A stretch of DNA of 6,436 bases, taken from the NCBI GenBank assembly GCA_022701845.1, contig JAKONS010000093.1:1-6436 (forward strand), in the 5' to 3' direction. The first letter of the stretch is position 1; the number at the start of each line of letters is the position of its first letter. The translations under genes and the position numbers were made by a program. Shown piece after piece: positions 1 to 4,887 of this stretch. Origin of the DNA: Burkholderiaceae bacterium (lineage in GTDB: Bacteria; Pseudomonadota; Gammaproteobacteria; Burkholderiales; Burkholderiaceae). The notes below the pieces were generated by a model. It worked only from the letters and a program-made list of their open reading frames with translations, ran no database searches and was not told where the DNA came from.

Positions 1-538
1 CGGGAATCGCCACCGCCAGGCCGGCCGCCGTCATCACCAGCGCCTCGCCGACCGGGCCGGCGATGCGCTCGATGCTGATCTGCCCGGCGCCGGCGATATC
101 GACCAGGGCGCGGTGGATGCCCCACACAGTGCCCAGCAAACCCACGAACGGGGCGATGGCACCGGTGCTGGCCAGCAGCACCTGGCCGAACTGCAGCTGC
201 GCCGAGGCGCGATGCAAGGCTTCACGCAACACGCGGGTTCGGCGCTGCGCCAAATCACCGCCCGCGGCCAGGCCCGAACCCTGATCGGCATCCAGGGCGG
301 CCACGAACGGAAGCACCAACCCTTGCGGATCGAAGGCCGGCACCCGCTCGCGGGCATCGGCCAGGGTGGCCGACTGCCAGAAAGCGCCGATGGCGCGCGG
401 GCAATGGCGGGAGGCGGCGCGCAGCAGCCACGTCTTCCACGCGATCATGACCCAGCTGGCGACCGACAACAGCAAGAGCACCGCAGCGACCACGCGCGCC
501 AGTGCGTCACCGGCCGCGAAGAACTGCAAGGCGTCCAT
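1..538 (-). CDS. exbB: ExbB/TolQ-type (MotA/TolQ/ExbB family) proton channel protein, C-terminus cut off by the window edge
   Basis: This inner-membrane protein family forms the proton-conducting stator that, with an ExbD/TolR partner, passes proton-motive force to TonB or TolA for outer-membrane work. The 179 visible residues begin MDALQFFAAG. A hydrophobic segment follows at about residues 14-36, then a polar cytoplasmic stretch of about 80 residues. The second membrane helix carries APFVGLLGTVWGI (129-141). The conserved run ISIERIAGPVGEALVMTAAG (154-173) then leads into the third helix, where the window ends. ATG at 538 is chosen because the dapB stop TGA lies in the same frame four codons upstream. 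Only 12 bases separate it from dapB and no clear Shine-Dalgarno is visible, so translation is probably coupled to dapB. The family is certain. ExbB rather than TolQ is a judgement; an exbD or tolR gene just past the left edge would settle it. Confidence 0.85.
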   Translation of the reverse strand, partial: MDALQFFAAGDALARVVAAVLLLLSVASWVMIAWKTWLLRAASRHCPRAIGAFWQSATLADARERVPAFDPQGLVLPFVAALDADQGSGLAAGGDLAQRRTRVLREALHRASAQLQFGQVLLASTGAIAPFVGLLGTVWGIHRALVDIAGAGQISIERIAGPVGEALVMTAAGLAVAIP

Positions 539-550
539 GCCGGAATGCCG

Positions 551-1366
551 TCAGGCCCGCAGGCCCAGCACGTCGAACATGTCGTAGAGGCCGGTCTGGC
601 GCTCGGCCACGAAACGCACTGCGCGCAGGCTGCCCTCGGCATAGGTGGCGCGGCTGGACGATTTGTGGGTGATCTCGATGCGCTCGCCGGTGCCCGCGAA
701 CAGCACCGTATGGTCGCCGACGATGTCGCCACCGCGGATGGCGGAGAAGCCGATGGTCGACGGATCGCGCGGGCCGGTTTCCCCCTCCCGGCTGTACACC
801 GCGCATTCTTCTAGCGACCGGCCCAAGGCCTCGGCCAGCACTTCGCCCATCTTGAGCGCCGTGCCCGAAGGCGCATCGACCTTGTGCCGGTGGTGCGCCT
901 CGATCACTTCGATGTCGTAGCCAGTCGACAGCGCCTTGGCAGCCATTTCGAGCAGCTTCAGGGTCACGTTCACACCCACGCTCATGTTGGGCGCCAGCAC
1001 GATGGCGATCTCGCGCGAAGCCGCTTCGATCTCTGCTTTTTGCGCCGGCGTGAAGCCGGTGGTGCCGATGACCGCGTTGACGCCATGCGCGCGGCACACC
1101 GCCAGATGCGCCAGCGTTCCTTCGGGTCGGGTGAAATCGATCAGCACCTTCGCCGGTGCGATGCCCTTGACCAGATCCGCAGTGACCGCCACGCCGCTGG
1201 CGTGACCCAGGAACGCCGACGCATCGGAATCGATCGTCGGGCTGGATGGACGGTCCAGCGCTCCGGCCAATGTGCAGTCGTCGGCAGCGCGGATCGCCTC
1301 GATCAGCATCCGGCCCATACGGCCGGATGCACCGGCCACGGCGATTTTATGAAGCGTGGAAGTCAT
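551..1366 (-). CDS. dapB: 4-hydroxy-tetrahydrodipicolinate reductase
   Basis: This cytosolic NAD(P)H-dependent enzyme reduces the product of DapA to tetrahydrodipicolinate in the lysine and meso-diaminopimelate pathway, so it feeds both protein and cell-wall synthesis. The 271-residue length matches the family (E. coli 273). The N-terminal Rossmann fold shows [10 protein letters not shown] (10-19). IDFTRPEGT (76-84), IGTTGF (100-105) and APNMSVGVN (125-133) follow. The DapB signature [15 protein letters not shown] (156-170) holds the expected catalytic His158 and Lys162, and [13 protein letters not shown] (211-223) and THKSSSR (233-239) complete the C-terminal part. It starts at ATG 1366, 47 bases after bamE, with only a weak upstream ribosome binding sequence, so it is probably co-transcribed with bamE. 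No damage is visible. Confidence 0.97.
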   Translation of the reverse strand: MTSTLHKIAVAGASGRMGRMLIEAIRAADDCTLAGALDRPSSPTIDSDASAFLGHASGVAVTADLVKGIAPAKVLIDFTRPEGTLAHLAVCRAHGVNAVIGTTGFTPAQKAEIEAASREIAIVLAPNMSVGVNVTLKLLEMAAKALSTGYDIEVIEAHHRHKVDAPSGTALKMGEVLAEALGRSLEECAVYSREGETGPRDPSTIGFSAIRGGDIVGDHTVLFAGTGERIEITHKSSSRATYAEGSLRAVRFVAERQTGLYDMFDVLGLRA

Positions 1367-1413
1367 GCGGAATCAAGAGAGAAAAACTGGACACCGCCGC
1401 CGCCGGCAAGGAA

Positions 1414-1977
1414 TCAACGCGTAGGTTCCAGGGGCGGATAGGCGGTGCTGGGTGCGGGCGGTGCGTCTGCGGCGATCGACACGGCACTGCGTTCGGCGTC
1501 CGCTGGCGACCGCGGCGGAAACTTGCTCAGCTGCGCGGGCGTGGCTTCGAGCTGCGGCACCTTGCCGAGCCGGTTGCGGGTGTCGAGCGTCGCGACGAAC
1601 TCCGCTTCGGTCGGCATGTCGTCACCTTCGAACCGGGCCAGCAGGTCGTTTTCGAAGAACAGGCTCAGACGGCGCGATTGCGGCTCGACGCCCGGACGCT
1701 TGATGGTGAAGACATAGTCCCAGCGATCGGAGCGAAACAGGTTGGTGATGAGCGGCGTGCCCAGCACTTCACGCACCTGCAGCCGGCTCATGCCTTTTTC
1801 GAGCGCGGAGACCTGCTCCTTCGAAACGAAATTTCCCTGGACGATCTCGATCTTGTACGGCGTGATCGCGCTGGCCAGGCGGTAGCTGGCGCTGTCGACC
1901 GTGCCGCAGCCCGCCATCAGCGTGGCCGTGACGACGGCTACCGCGAAGGCGAGAAGACGGCGGAAGGGTTCGAACAT
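1414..1977 (-). CDS. bamE: Outer membrane protein assembly factor BamE (SmpA/OmlA lipoprotein)
   Basis: BamE is the small lipoprotein of the BAM complex, which folds beta-barrel proteins into the outer membrane. The 187-residue product has a lipoprotein signal: MFEPFRR, a hydrophobic stretch, then lipobox LMAGC with Cys24 as the lipidated residue. The following Gly is not an inner-membrane retention signal. The core at about 38-97 is typical, with TPYKIEIVQGNFV, EKGMSRLQVREVLGTPL and SDRWDYVF. The frame stays open far upstream, to 2526, but that part runs antisense through fur, so ATG 1977 is chosen from the signal peptide. About 50 C-terminal residues are Pro/Ala/Ser-rich and absent from the 113-residue E. 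coli protein; in my recollection such tails are common in Burkholderiales. It is divergent from fur, and dapB follows on the same strand. Confidence 0.95.
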   Translation of the reverse strand: MFEPFRRLLAFAVAVVTATLMAGCGTVDSASYRLASAITPYKIEIVQGNFVSKEQVSALEKGMSRLQVREVLGTPLITNLFRSDRWDYVFTIKRPGVEPQSRRLSLFFENDLLARFEGDDMPTEAEFVATLDTRNRLGKVPQLEATPAQLSKFPPRSPADAERSAVSIAADAPPAPSTAYPPLEPTR

Positions 1978-2070
1978 GGTGATTGCGCAGGCGATATGAT
2001 CCTGCGATTGTAGCGGCAGGGTTCGCGGCGCCTGCCCTGCGGGCACCGGCCGGCCCGCCAGGAAAGCGCC
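1978..2070. promoter_or_regulatory. Divergent bamE/fur promoter region
   Basis: This 93-base gap must hold the starts of both bamE (minus) and fur (plus). On the minus strand TACAAT (2012-2007) is a good -10 element, which would start the bamE transcript near base 2000; no convincing -35 is present. On the plus strand TATGAT (1995-2000) is a -10 candidate for fur, again with a poor -35. If both are real the two promoters overlap. Two dyads are visible: CGCAGG/CCTGCG (1986-1991 and 2001-2006), which encloses the fur -10 candidate, and GGCAGG/CCTGCC (2015-2020 and 2031-2036). The fur ribosome binding site AGGAAAG (2060-2066) lies just before ATG 2071. No Fur-box-like sequence was recognised. 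Confidence 0.4.
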
Positions 2071-2508
2071 ATGCACAGCAACATCGACGACCTCAAGAAC
2101 ACCGGTCTCAAGGCCACGCTCCCGCGGCTGAAAATTCTGGAAATCTTCCAGACCGGCCGGCAACGGCACATGACGGCGGAAGACGTATTCCGCGTGCTGC
2201 TCGAGGAGCGGTCGGACATTGGCCTGGCCACCGTCTACCGCGTTTTGACGCAGTTCGAACAAGCCGCGATTCTCAGCCGCCGCCACTTCGAAAGCGGCAA
2301 GGCGGTCTACGAACTCAACGAAGGATCGCACCACGACCACTTCGTCTGCACGCATTGCGGCAAGGTCGAGGAGTTCTACGATCCGGAGATCGAGCAACGC
2401 CAACAGGCCGTGGCGAAAGACAAGGGTTGGCAGGTGCACGAGCATGCGATGGCGCTGTACGGCCTGTGTGCCGACTGCAGCAAGGCGCCGGTCCGTCGCA
2501 ACGGCTGA
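2071..2508 (+). CDS. fur: Ferric uptake regulator Fur
   Basis: Fur is the Fe2+-dependent dimeric DNA-binding repressor of iron-uptake genes. The 145-residue product keeps E. coli Fur numbering closely. The winged-helix DNA-binding domain occupies about 1-82, with the recognition region around [15 protein letters not shown] (49-63). Metal ligands are in place: His33, Glu81, the HHDH motif (87-90), Glu101, Glu108 and His125. Two CxxC pairs, C93/C96 and C133/C136, could bind structural zinc. The start is supported by AGGAAAG at 2060-2066, with the AGGA core seven bases before the ATG. It is divergent from bamE, a pairing known in Burkholderiales, and convergent with hprK with only 30 bases between stops. 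Nothing is missing that would suggest loss of function, and Fur is clearly favoured over Zur or PerR by the residue match. Confidence 0.97.
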   Translation: MHSNIDDLKNTGLKATLPRLKILEIFQTGRQRHMTAEDVFRVLLEERSDIGLATVYRVLTQFEQAAILSRRHFESGKAVYELNEGSHHDHFVCTHCGKVEEFYDPEIEQRQQAVAKDKGWQVHEHAMALYGLCADCSKAPVRRNG

Positions 2509-2532
2509 CGCTGTCGCCAACCGCACCCTACC

Positions 2533-2549
2533 GCGAGCCTAGTGCTCGC
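2533..2549. other. Small perfect hairpin at the fur/hprK convergent junction
   Basis: GCGAGC (2533-2538) and GCTCGC (2544-2549) form a perfect six-base stem around a five-base loop, and the loop contains the hprK stop codon (2539-2541). It is the only dyad noticed between the two convergent genes. No T-tract follows on either strand, so it is at best a weak bidirectional terminator or 3' end-protecting structure, and it may be chance in GC-rich DNA. Confidence 0.3.
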
Positions 2550-3495
2550 CGCCACCTTCCATCGCACGCTGGTGGCGCTCGACGAATTCCTGGTAGGTAT
2601 CGATACCGCGCAACTGCAGAATCGTGTTGCGCACAGCCGCTTCGACCAGCACCGCGATGTTGCGACCGGCGACCACCTGGATCACCGCTTTGCGCACCGG
2701 TACGCCGAGAACGTCCTGGGTCAGCGGTTCATAGGGCAGGCGTTCGTACTCCCGCTCCATCGTTTCCTTACGCACCAGGTGAACGATGAGTTTGAGCCGC
2801 ATCTTGCGACGCACCGCCGTCTCTCCGAAGATGGCCCGGATGTCGAGCAGCCCGATGCCGCGCACCTCGAGCAGGTTTTGCAACAATTCGGGACACCGTC
2901 CCTCGATAGACGCCTGGTTGATGCGGTAAAGATCGACCGCGTCGTCCGCCACCAGTCCGTTGCCGCGCGAAATCAATTCCAGACCGAGCTCGCTCTTGCC
3001 GAGTCCGGACTCGCCGGTGATCATCACCCCCAGGCCCAGGATGTCCATGAACACGCCGTGCATCGTCGTGCGATCGGCGAAATGCTTGGACAGGTACGCA
3101 CGCAGGACGTCGATGACGAAGGCCGAGGACTCGTAGGTGGCGAAGAGCGGGATCTGTGCCCGCTCGCACATCGAAACGAGTGCGGGCGGTGGTGTCTGCG
3201 CATCCGCCAGTATGAGCACCGGCGGCTCCAGCGTCACGATGCGTGATATGCGGCGTGCGCAGTCTTCCGGCGTCGCGTTGCTGAGGTACGCCACCTCGCG
3301 CTCACCCAGGATCTGAACCCGGTAGGGATGGATGTAATTGAGATAGCCCACCAGATCCGCGCCGGAACGTGCTGCACGGACCACGATCTCGTCAAACCGG
3401 CGTTCGGACGCCCCGAGCCCGGCGATCCATTCCCAGCGCAGCGAACTGCGGAATTCTTCGAAAAGCGCATCCGCGCTGACGGCGTTGGGCTTCAA
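2539..3495 (-). CDS. hprK: HPr kinase/phosphorylase
   Basis: HprK phosphorylates a serine of the PTS carrier HPr with ATP and removes it by phosphorolysis. In proteobacteria it usually sits with a regulatory, non-sugar PTS. The 318-residue product has an N-terminal domain (about 1-130) and a C-terminal kinase domain. The kinase domain carries His146, the P-loop GESGLGKS (161-168), paired acids Asp184-Asp185, the family signature [10 protein letters not shown] (210-219) and [15 protein letters not shown] (276-290). The start is TTG at 3495-3493. A TGA lies immediately upstream in frame and no in-frame ATG or GTG follows until Met109, while the N-terminus [15 protein letters not shown] looks like family members. 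It follows ptsN after 16 bases, implying one transcript. No HPr gene is in the window. Confidence 0.95.
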   Translation of the reverse strand: MKPNAVSADALFEEFRSSLRWEWIAGLGASERRFDEIVVRAARSGADLVGYLNYIHPYRVQILGEREVAYLSNATPEDCARRISRIVTLEPPVLILADAQTPPPALVSMCERAQIPLFATYESSAFVIDVLRAYLSKHFADRTTMHGVFMDILGLGVMITGESGLGKSELGLELISRGNGLVADDAVDLYRINQASIEGRCPELLQNLLEVRGIGLLDIRAIFGETAVRRKMRLKLIVHLVRKETMEREYERLPYEPLTQDVLGVPVRKAVIQVVAGRNIAVLVEAAVRNTILQLRGIDTYQEFVERHQRAMEGGGEH

Positions 3496-3511
3496 TCAGA
3501 CACCCGTACCG

Positions 3512-3979
3512 TCAAGCCGGCTGGGTGGATTGCCATTGCGCAATGGTGGTGTGCAGATCGAGTGCGTCGCCACCTGCCTTGATCTTCTCCCGCAAAGGCG
3601 CGTCGCTCAGAAGCTCGGCGATCTCGGACAGTATTTCCAGGTGCTTCTGCGTCGCAGCTTCGGGCACCAGCAGGAAGATCAGCAGGACAACCGGTCGTTC
3701 GTCTGGTGCATCGAAACCGATCGGTTGCGACAACTGAAAGACCGCTGCCATCGGCGCTTTCAAGCCTTTGATCCGCCCATGGGGAATGGCAACCCCATGA
3801 CCCAGGCCGGTAGAACCCAGTCGCTCGCGTGCAAACAGGCTGTCGGTGACGAGCGCGCGGCTGAGTCCGTGCAGCGATTCGAAAAGCAGACCGGCTTCTT
3901 CGAATGCCCGCTTCTTACTCGTGGCGTCAACGCTCACGAGGACTTGGTCGGCGGGCAGTATGGCGGCTAAGCGGTTCAT
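3512..3979 (-). CDS. ptsN: PTS IIA-like nitrogen regulatory protein (EIIA-Ntr)
   Basis: This cytosolic phosphocarrier ends the nitrogen PTS relay (EI-Ntr, NPr/HPr, EIIA-Ntr); in other bacteria it controls potassium uptake and other targets by its phosphorylation state, and does not itself move sugar. The 155-residue protein fits a single PTS EIIA type-2 domain. His67 in GHGVAIPHGR (60-69) is the expected phosphorylation site, and His113 in KHLEIL (112-117) is the second conserved histidine. ATG 3979 is fixed by an in-frame TAA six codons upstream (3997-3995), although no Shine-Dalgarno stands out. It lies between hpf and hprK on one strand, 16 bases before hprK and 112 bases after hpf. That larger gap holds a strong hairpin, so ptsN-hprK levels may be set separately from hpf. 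Confidence 0.95.
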   Translation of the reverse strand: MNRLAAILPADQVLVSVDATSKKRAFEEAGLLFESLHGLSRALVTDSLFARERLGSTGLGHGVAIPHGRIKGLKAPMAAVFQLSQPIGFDAPDERPVVLLIFLLVPEAATQKHLEILSEIAELLSDAPLREKIKAGGDALDLHTTIAQWQSTQPA

Positions 3980-4023
3980 GGCAGTGGATCGGCATTATGC
4001 GCGCCTGCCAGGGGAACCAATGA

Positions 4024-4073
4024 CCAAGCGGGGTGGTGGCGCGCCGAAGCAACACCCGCACACCCCGCTTTGG
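4024..4073 (-). repeat. Long inverted repeat (hairpin) between hpf and ptsN
   Basis: On the plus strand CCAAGCGGGGTG (4024-4035) is complementary to CACCCCGCTTTGG (4061-4073) with a single unpaired base, giving a 12-pair stem and a 25-base loop. The hpf-ptsN transcript would fold this between the two genes. The loop itself contains a short TTCG-capped stem on the minus strand. No run of T follows the structure in the direction of transcription, so it does not look like a complete intrinsic terminator. A partial transcription barrier, an RNA-processing site or a stabiliser of the hpf 3' end are possible. Confidence 0.6.
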
Positions 4074-4091
4074 AAGGAAAGACTAACCGGC

Positions 4092-4421
4092 CTACATCAT
4101 GCGTTTGGGCGCATCGTGGTGATGGTTCTGAACCTTATCCTTGTGGCGGACCACTTGCCGATCGAGCTTGTCGACCAGTTCATCGACCGCCGCATATAGA
4201 TCAGCATGCGCGCTTTCCGCGAACATCTCGTTGCCTTTGACGTGAATGCTGCACTCGGCTCGCTGACGAAGCTGTTTTTCCTTTTGCTTCTCGACACTGA
4301 GGATCACCTTGATATCTACCAAGTCGTCGTAATGACGGGTGACACGTTCGAGTTTGCTGGTGACATAGCCGCGCAAGGCCGGGGTGACATCGAGATGATG
4401 GCCGCTGATCGTCAAATTCAT
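4092..4421 (-). CDS. hpf: Ribosome hibernation promoting factor (short HPF / sigma-54 modulation family)
   Basis: HPF binds the 30S decoding region in slow or starved growth and, with RMF in gamma-proteobacteria, promotes inactive 100S ribosome pairs. The 109-residue product is a single HPF/RaiA domain, slightly longer than the 95 residues of E. coli HPF and without the second domain of long HPF. Conserved features are MNLTISGHHLDVTPALRGYV (1-20), the basic strand region KQKEKQLRQRAECSIH (45-60) and the acidic helix DLYAAVDELVDKLDRQV (74-90). The tail is basic and His-rich (HHHD, then APKRMM). The start is well supported by GGAGGAG (complement of 4427-4433) five bases before ATG. It is first in an hpf-ptsN-hprK series, and the usual upstream rpoN is absent. 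Confidence 0.95.
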   Translation of the reverse strand: MNLTISGHHLDVTPALRGYVTSKLERVTRHYDDLVDIKVILSVEKQKEKQLRQRAECSIHVKGNEMFAESAHADLYAAVDELVDKLDRQVVRHKDKVQNHHHDAPKRMM

Positions 4422-4432
4422 AAAAACTCCTC

Positions 4433-4480
4433 CAACTTGAAAAGTTGCACCGGTTGAAAAACCGCGTTGGCTCGATGCCA
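4433..4480 (-). promoter_or_regulatory. Three consecutive small hairpins in the hpf 5' leader
   Basis: Reading the minus strand towards hpf, three short perfect stems follow one another: TGGC/GCCA (4480-4468), CGGTT/AACCG with a TTTC loop (4464-4451), and CAACTT/AAGTTG with a TTC loop (4447-4433). The last one touches the Shine-Dalgarno GGAGGAG (4433-4427) by one base. They could tune translation or mRNA decay of hpf. The individual stems are short, so chance is not excluded. Confidence 0.4.
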
Positions 4481-4519
4481 GGCGGGATACGAATCGGGAA
4501 TCTGTCTGCGCTGGAATTC

Positions 4520-4548
4520 ACTATGCGCCGGACGTTCGAGGATTGCAA
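4520..4548 (-). promoter_or_regulatory. hpf: Candidate sigma-70 promoter for hpf
   Basis: On the minus strand TTGCAA (4548-4543) and CATAGT (4525-4520) are separated by exactly 17 bases, each matching four of six consensus positions. The transcript would begin near 4513, giving a leader of about 90 bases that includes the three hairpins before the hpf ribosome binding site. The -35 lies inside the perfect palindrome GATTGCAATC (4541-4550). Confidence 0.35.
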
Positions 4549-4706
4549 TCGATCGGCTCGTGCGGAATCGAAAACGATTGCAACCTGACAAGCAAAATCA
4601 TCCCTATCTCATTGATTTCACAAGAATTTTTCAGAAGCATATTGTTAAAAAAAGCATGCCTGCGGTGTCGGACCGTCCTCCAGAAAGCGCTGTTCTGGTG
4701 CCTGGC

Positions 4707-4737
4707 GGCACTGCGTGCTCAGGATTGCTGCAGTGCC
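4707..4737. repeat. Perfect 8-base inverted repeat upstream of corA
   Basis: GGCACTGC (4707-4714) and GCAGTGCC (4730-4737) are exact reverse complements around a 15-base centre. The right arm runs into the extended -10 candidate for corA, so the dyad sits where a repressor or activator could act on that promoter. If transcription started further upstream it would instead be an RNA hairpin. Confidence 0.5.
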
Positions 4738-4742
4738 ATAAT
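4734..4742 (+). promoter_or_regulatory. corA: Candidate extended -10 promoter of corA
   Basis: TGCCATAAT fits the extended -10 pattern TGnTATAAT with one mismatch. No -35 is visible at normal spacing, which extended -10 promoters can tolerate. Transcription would start near 4749, about ten bases before the Shine-Dalgarno AGGAG of the short leader frame and about 140 bases before the corA start. This placement leaves the complete attenuator-like leader inside the transcript. Confidence 0.4.
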
Positions 4743-4771
4743 CCGCCCGTCTTACAGCAGGAGAAAGCGCC

Positions 4772-4795
4772 TTGGAAACCTACCCCAGTCGGTAG
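4772..4795 (+). CDS. Possible seven-codon leader peptide of corA
   Basis: A frame TTG-GAA-ACC-TAC-CCC-AGT-CGG-TAG would encode the peptide METYPSR. It is preceded by AGGAGA (4759-4764), with eight bases between AGGAG and TTG, a near-ideal placement. TTG is also the start codon of corA itself and of hprK in this window. The frame covers the left arm and loop of the first leader hairpin, so ribosome movement here would decide which downstream hairpin can fold. A translated leader, corL, is known upstream of corA in Salmonella, but no sequence similarity is claimed. The tiny size and TTG start make this a hypothesis. Confidence 0.3.
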   Translation: METYPSR

Positions 4796-4851
4796 CTTTC
4801 CGCTCCCGGAGCCGCATCGGGGGTGGAAAGCCGACCATTCATCTCCCCCCC
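4774..4851 (+). promoter_or_regulatory. corA: corA leader with competing hairpins (attenuator or riboswitch-like)
   Basis: Three structures share bases. Hairpin A pairs 4774-4784 (GGAAACCTACC) with 4791-4801 (GGTAGCTTTCC): ten pairs, one C-C mismatch and a six-base loop. Hairpin B pairs 4796-4807 with 4819-4830 (including two G-T wobbles) around an 11-base loop, and extends with GTCGG (4788-4792) to CCGAC (4831-4835) past a three-base bulge. Hairpin C uses the same G run (4819-4823) to pair with the C run at 4847-4851, which is followed by six T. A and B exclude each other through TTTCC (4797-4801), and B and C through GGGGG. This arrangement fits transcription attenuation of a Mg2+ transporter gene. 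I do not recognise it as M-box, yybP-ykoY, cobalamin or another named riboswitch. Confidence 0.55.
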
Positions 4852-4857
4852 TTTTTT
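4819..4857 (+). terminator. Intrinsic terminator in the corA leader
   Basis: GGGGGTGGA (4819-4827) pairs with TCCCCCCC (4844-4851), giving seven G-C pairs and one A-T pair with one bulged T. The loop is about 16 bases, and the stem is directly followed by six T (4852-4857). This has the form of a strong Rho-independent terminator. It ends 18 bases before the corA ribosome binding site, so it would stop transcripts before the gene unless the G run is captured by the upstream hairpin. Confidence 0.6.
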
Positions 4858-4887
4858 CGATGTCATCCTCAGCACGGGAGCACGCTT

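Larger units (their letters stand above)
4422..4887. promoter_or_regulatory. 466-base intergenic region between divergent hpf and corA
   Basis: No convincing protein gene of ordinary length lies here. The hpf-proximal third holds an hpf promoter candidate and three small hairpins in the hpf leader. The middle (about 4585-4655) is markedly AT-rich, with runs such as TTTTT (4628-4631 and nearby) and seven A at 4647-4653; no clear promoter was recognised in it. The corA-proximal third holds a perfect inverted repeat, an extended -10 element, a possible leader-peptide frame and the attenuator-like hairpins listed separately. No remnant of rpoN was recognised in any frame. Confidence 0.7.

Noticed and set aside
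113..814. Plus-strand open frame opposite exbB and dapB
   Set aside because: It is antisense to two well-supported genes and has low-complexity shadow composition.
1369..1417. Direct repeat GGAATCAA at 1369-1376 and 1410-1417 across the bamE-dapB gap
   Set aside because: Eight bases, no flanking element or structure; it is likely chance.
1978..2526. N-terminal extension of the bamE frame to 2526
   Set aside because: It runs antisense through the whole fur gene, and a lipoprotein signal peptide starts at 1977.
2542..3246. Plus-strand open frame opposite hprK
   Set aside because: It is antisense to the conserved HprK kinase domain and has no recognised motif or ribosome binding site.
3994..4020. 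Minus-strand CATAAT as a -10 for ptsN
   Set aside because: The only -35-like sequence (TTGGTT) is 15 bases away and the transcript would begin almost at the ptsN start codon.
4422..4600. Remnant of rpoN upstream of hpf
   Set aside because: Translated frames here show none of the RpoN-box or C-terminal residues I would expect.
4743..4857. Known riboswitch (M-box, yybP-ykoY, cobalamin, TPP) before corA
   Set aside because: The conserved core sequences of these classes were not found, so only an unnamed attenuator-like leader is claimed.
4543..4887. An ATG-started N-terminal extension of corA by 115 residues
   Set aside because: The extension has no CorA features, crosses the AT-rich block, promoter candidate and terminator hairpin, and the TTG at 4888 has a proper Shine-Dalgarno.
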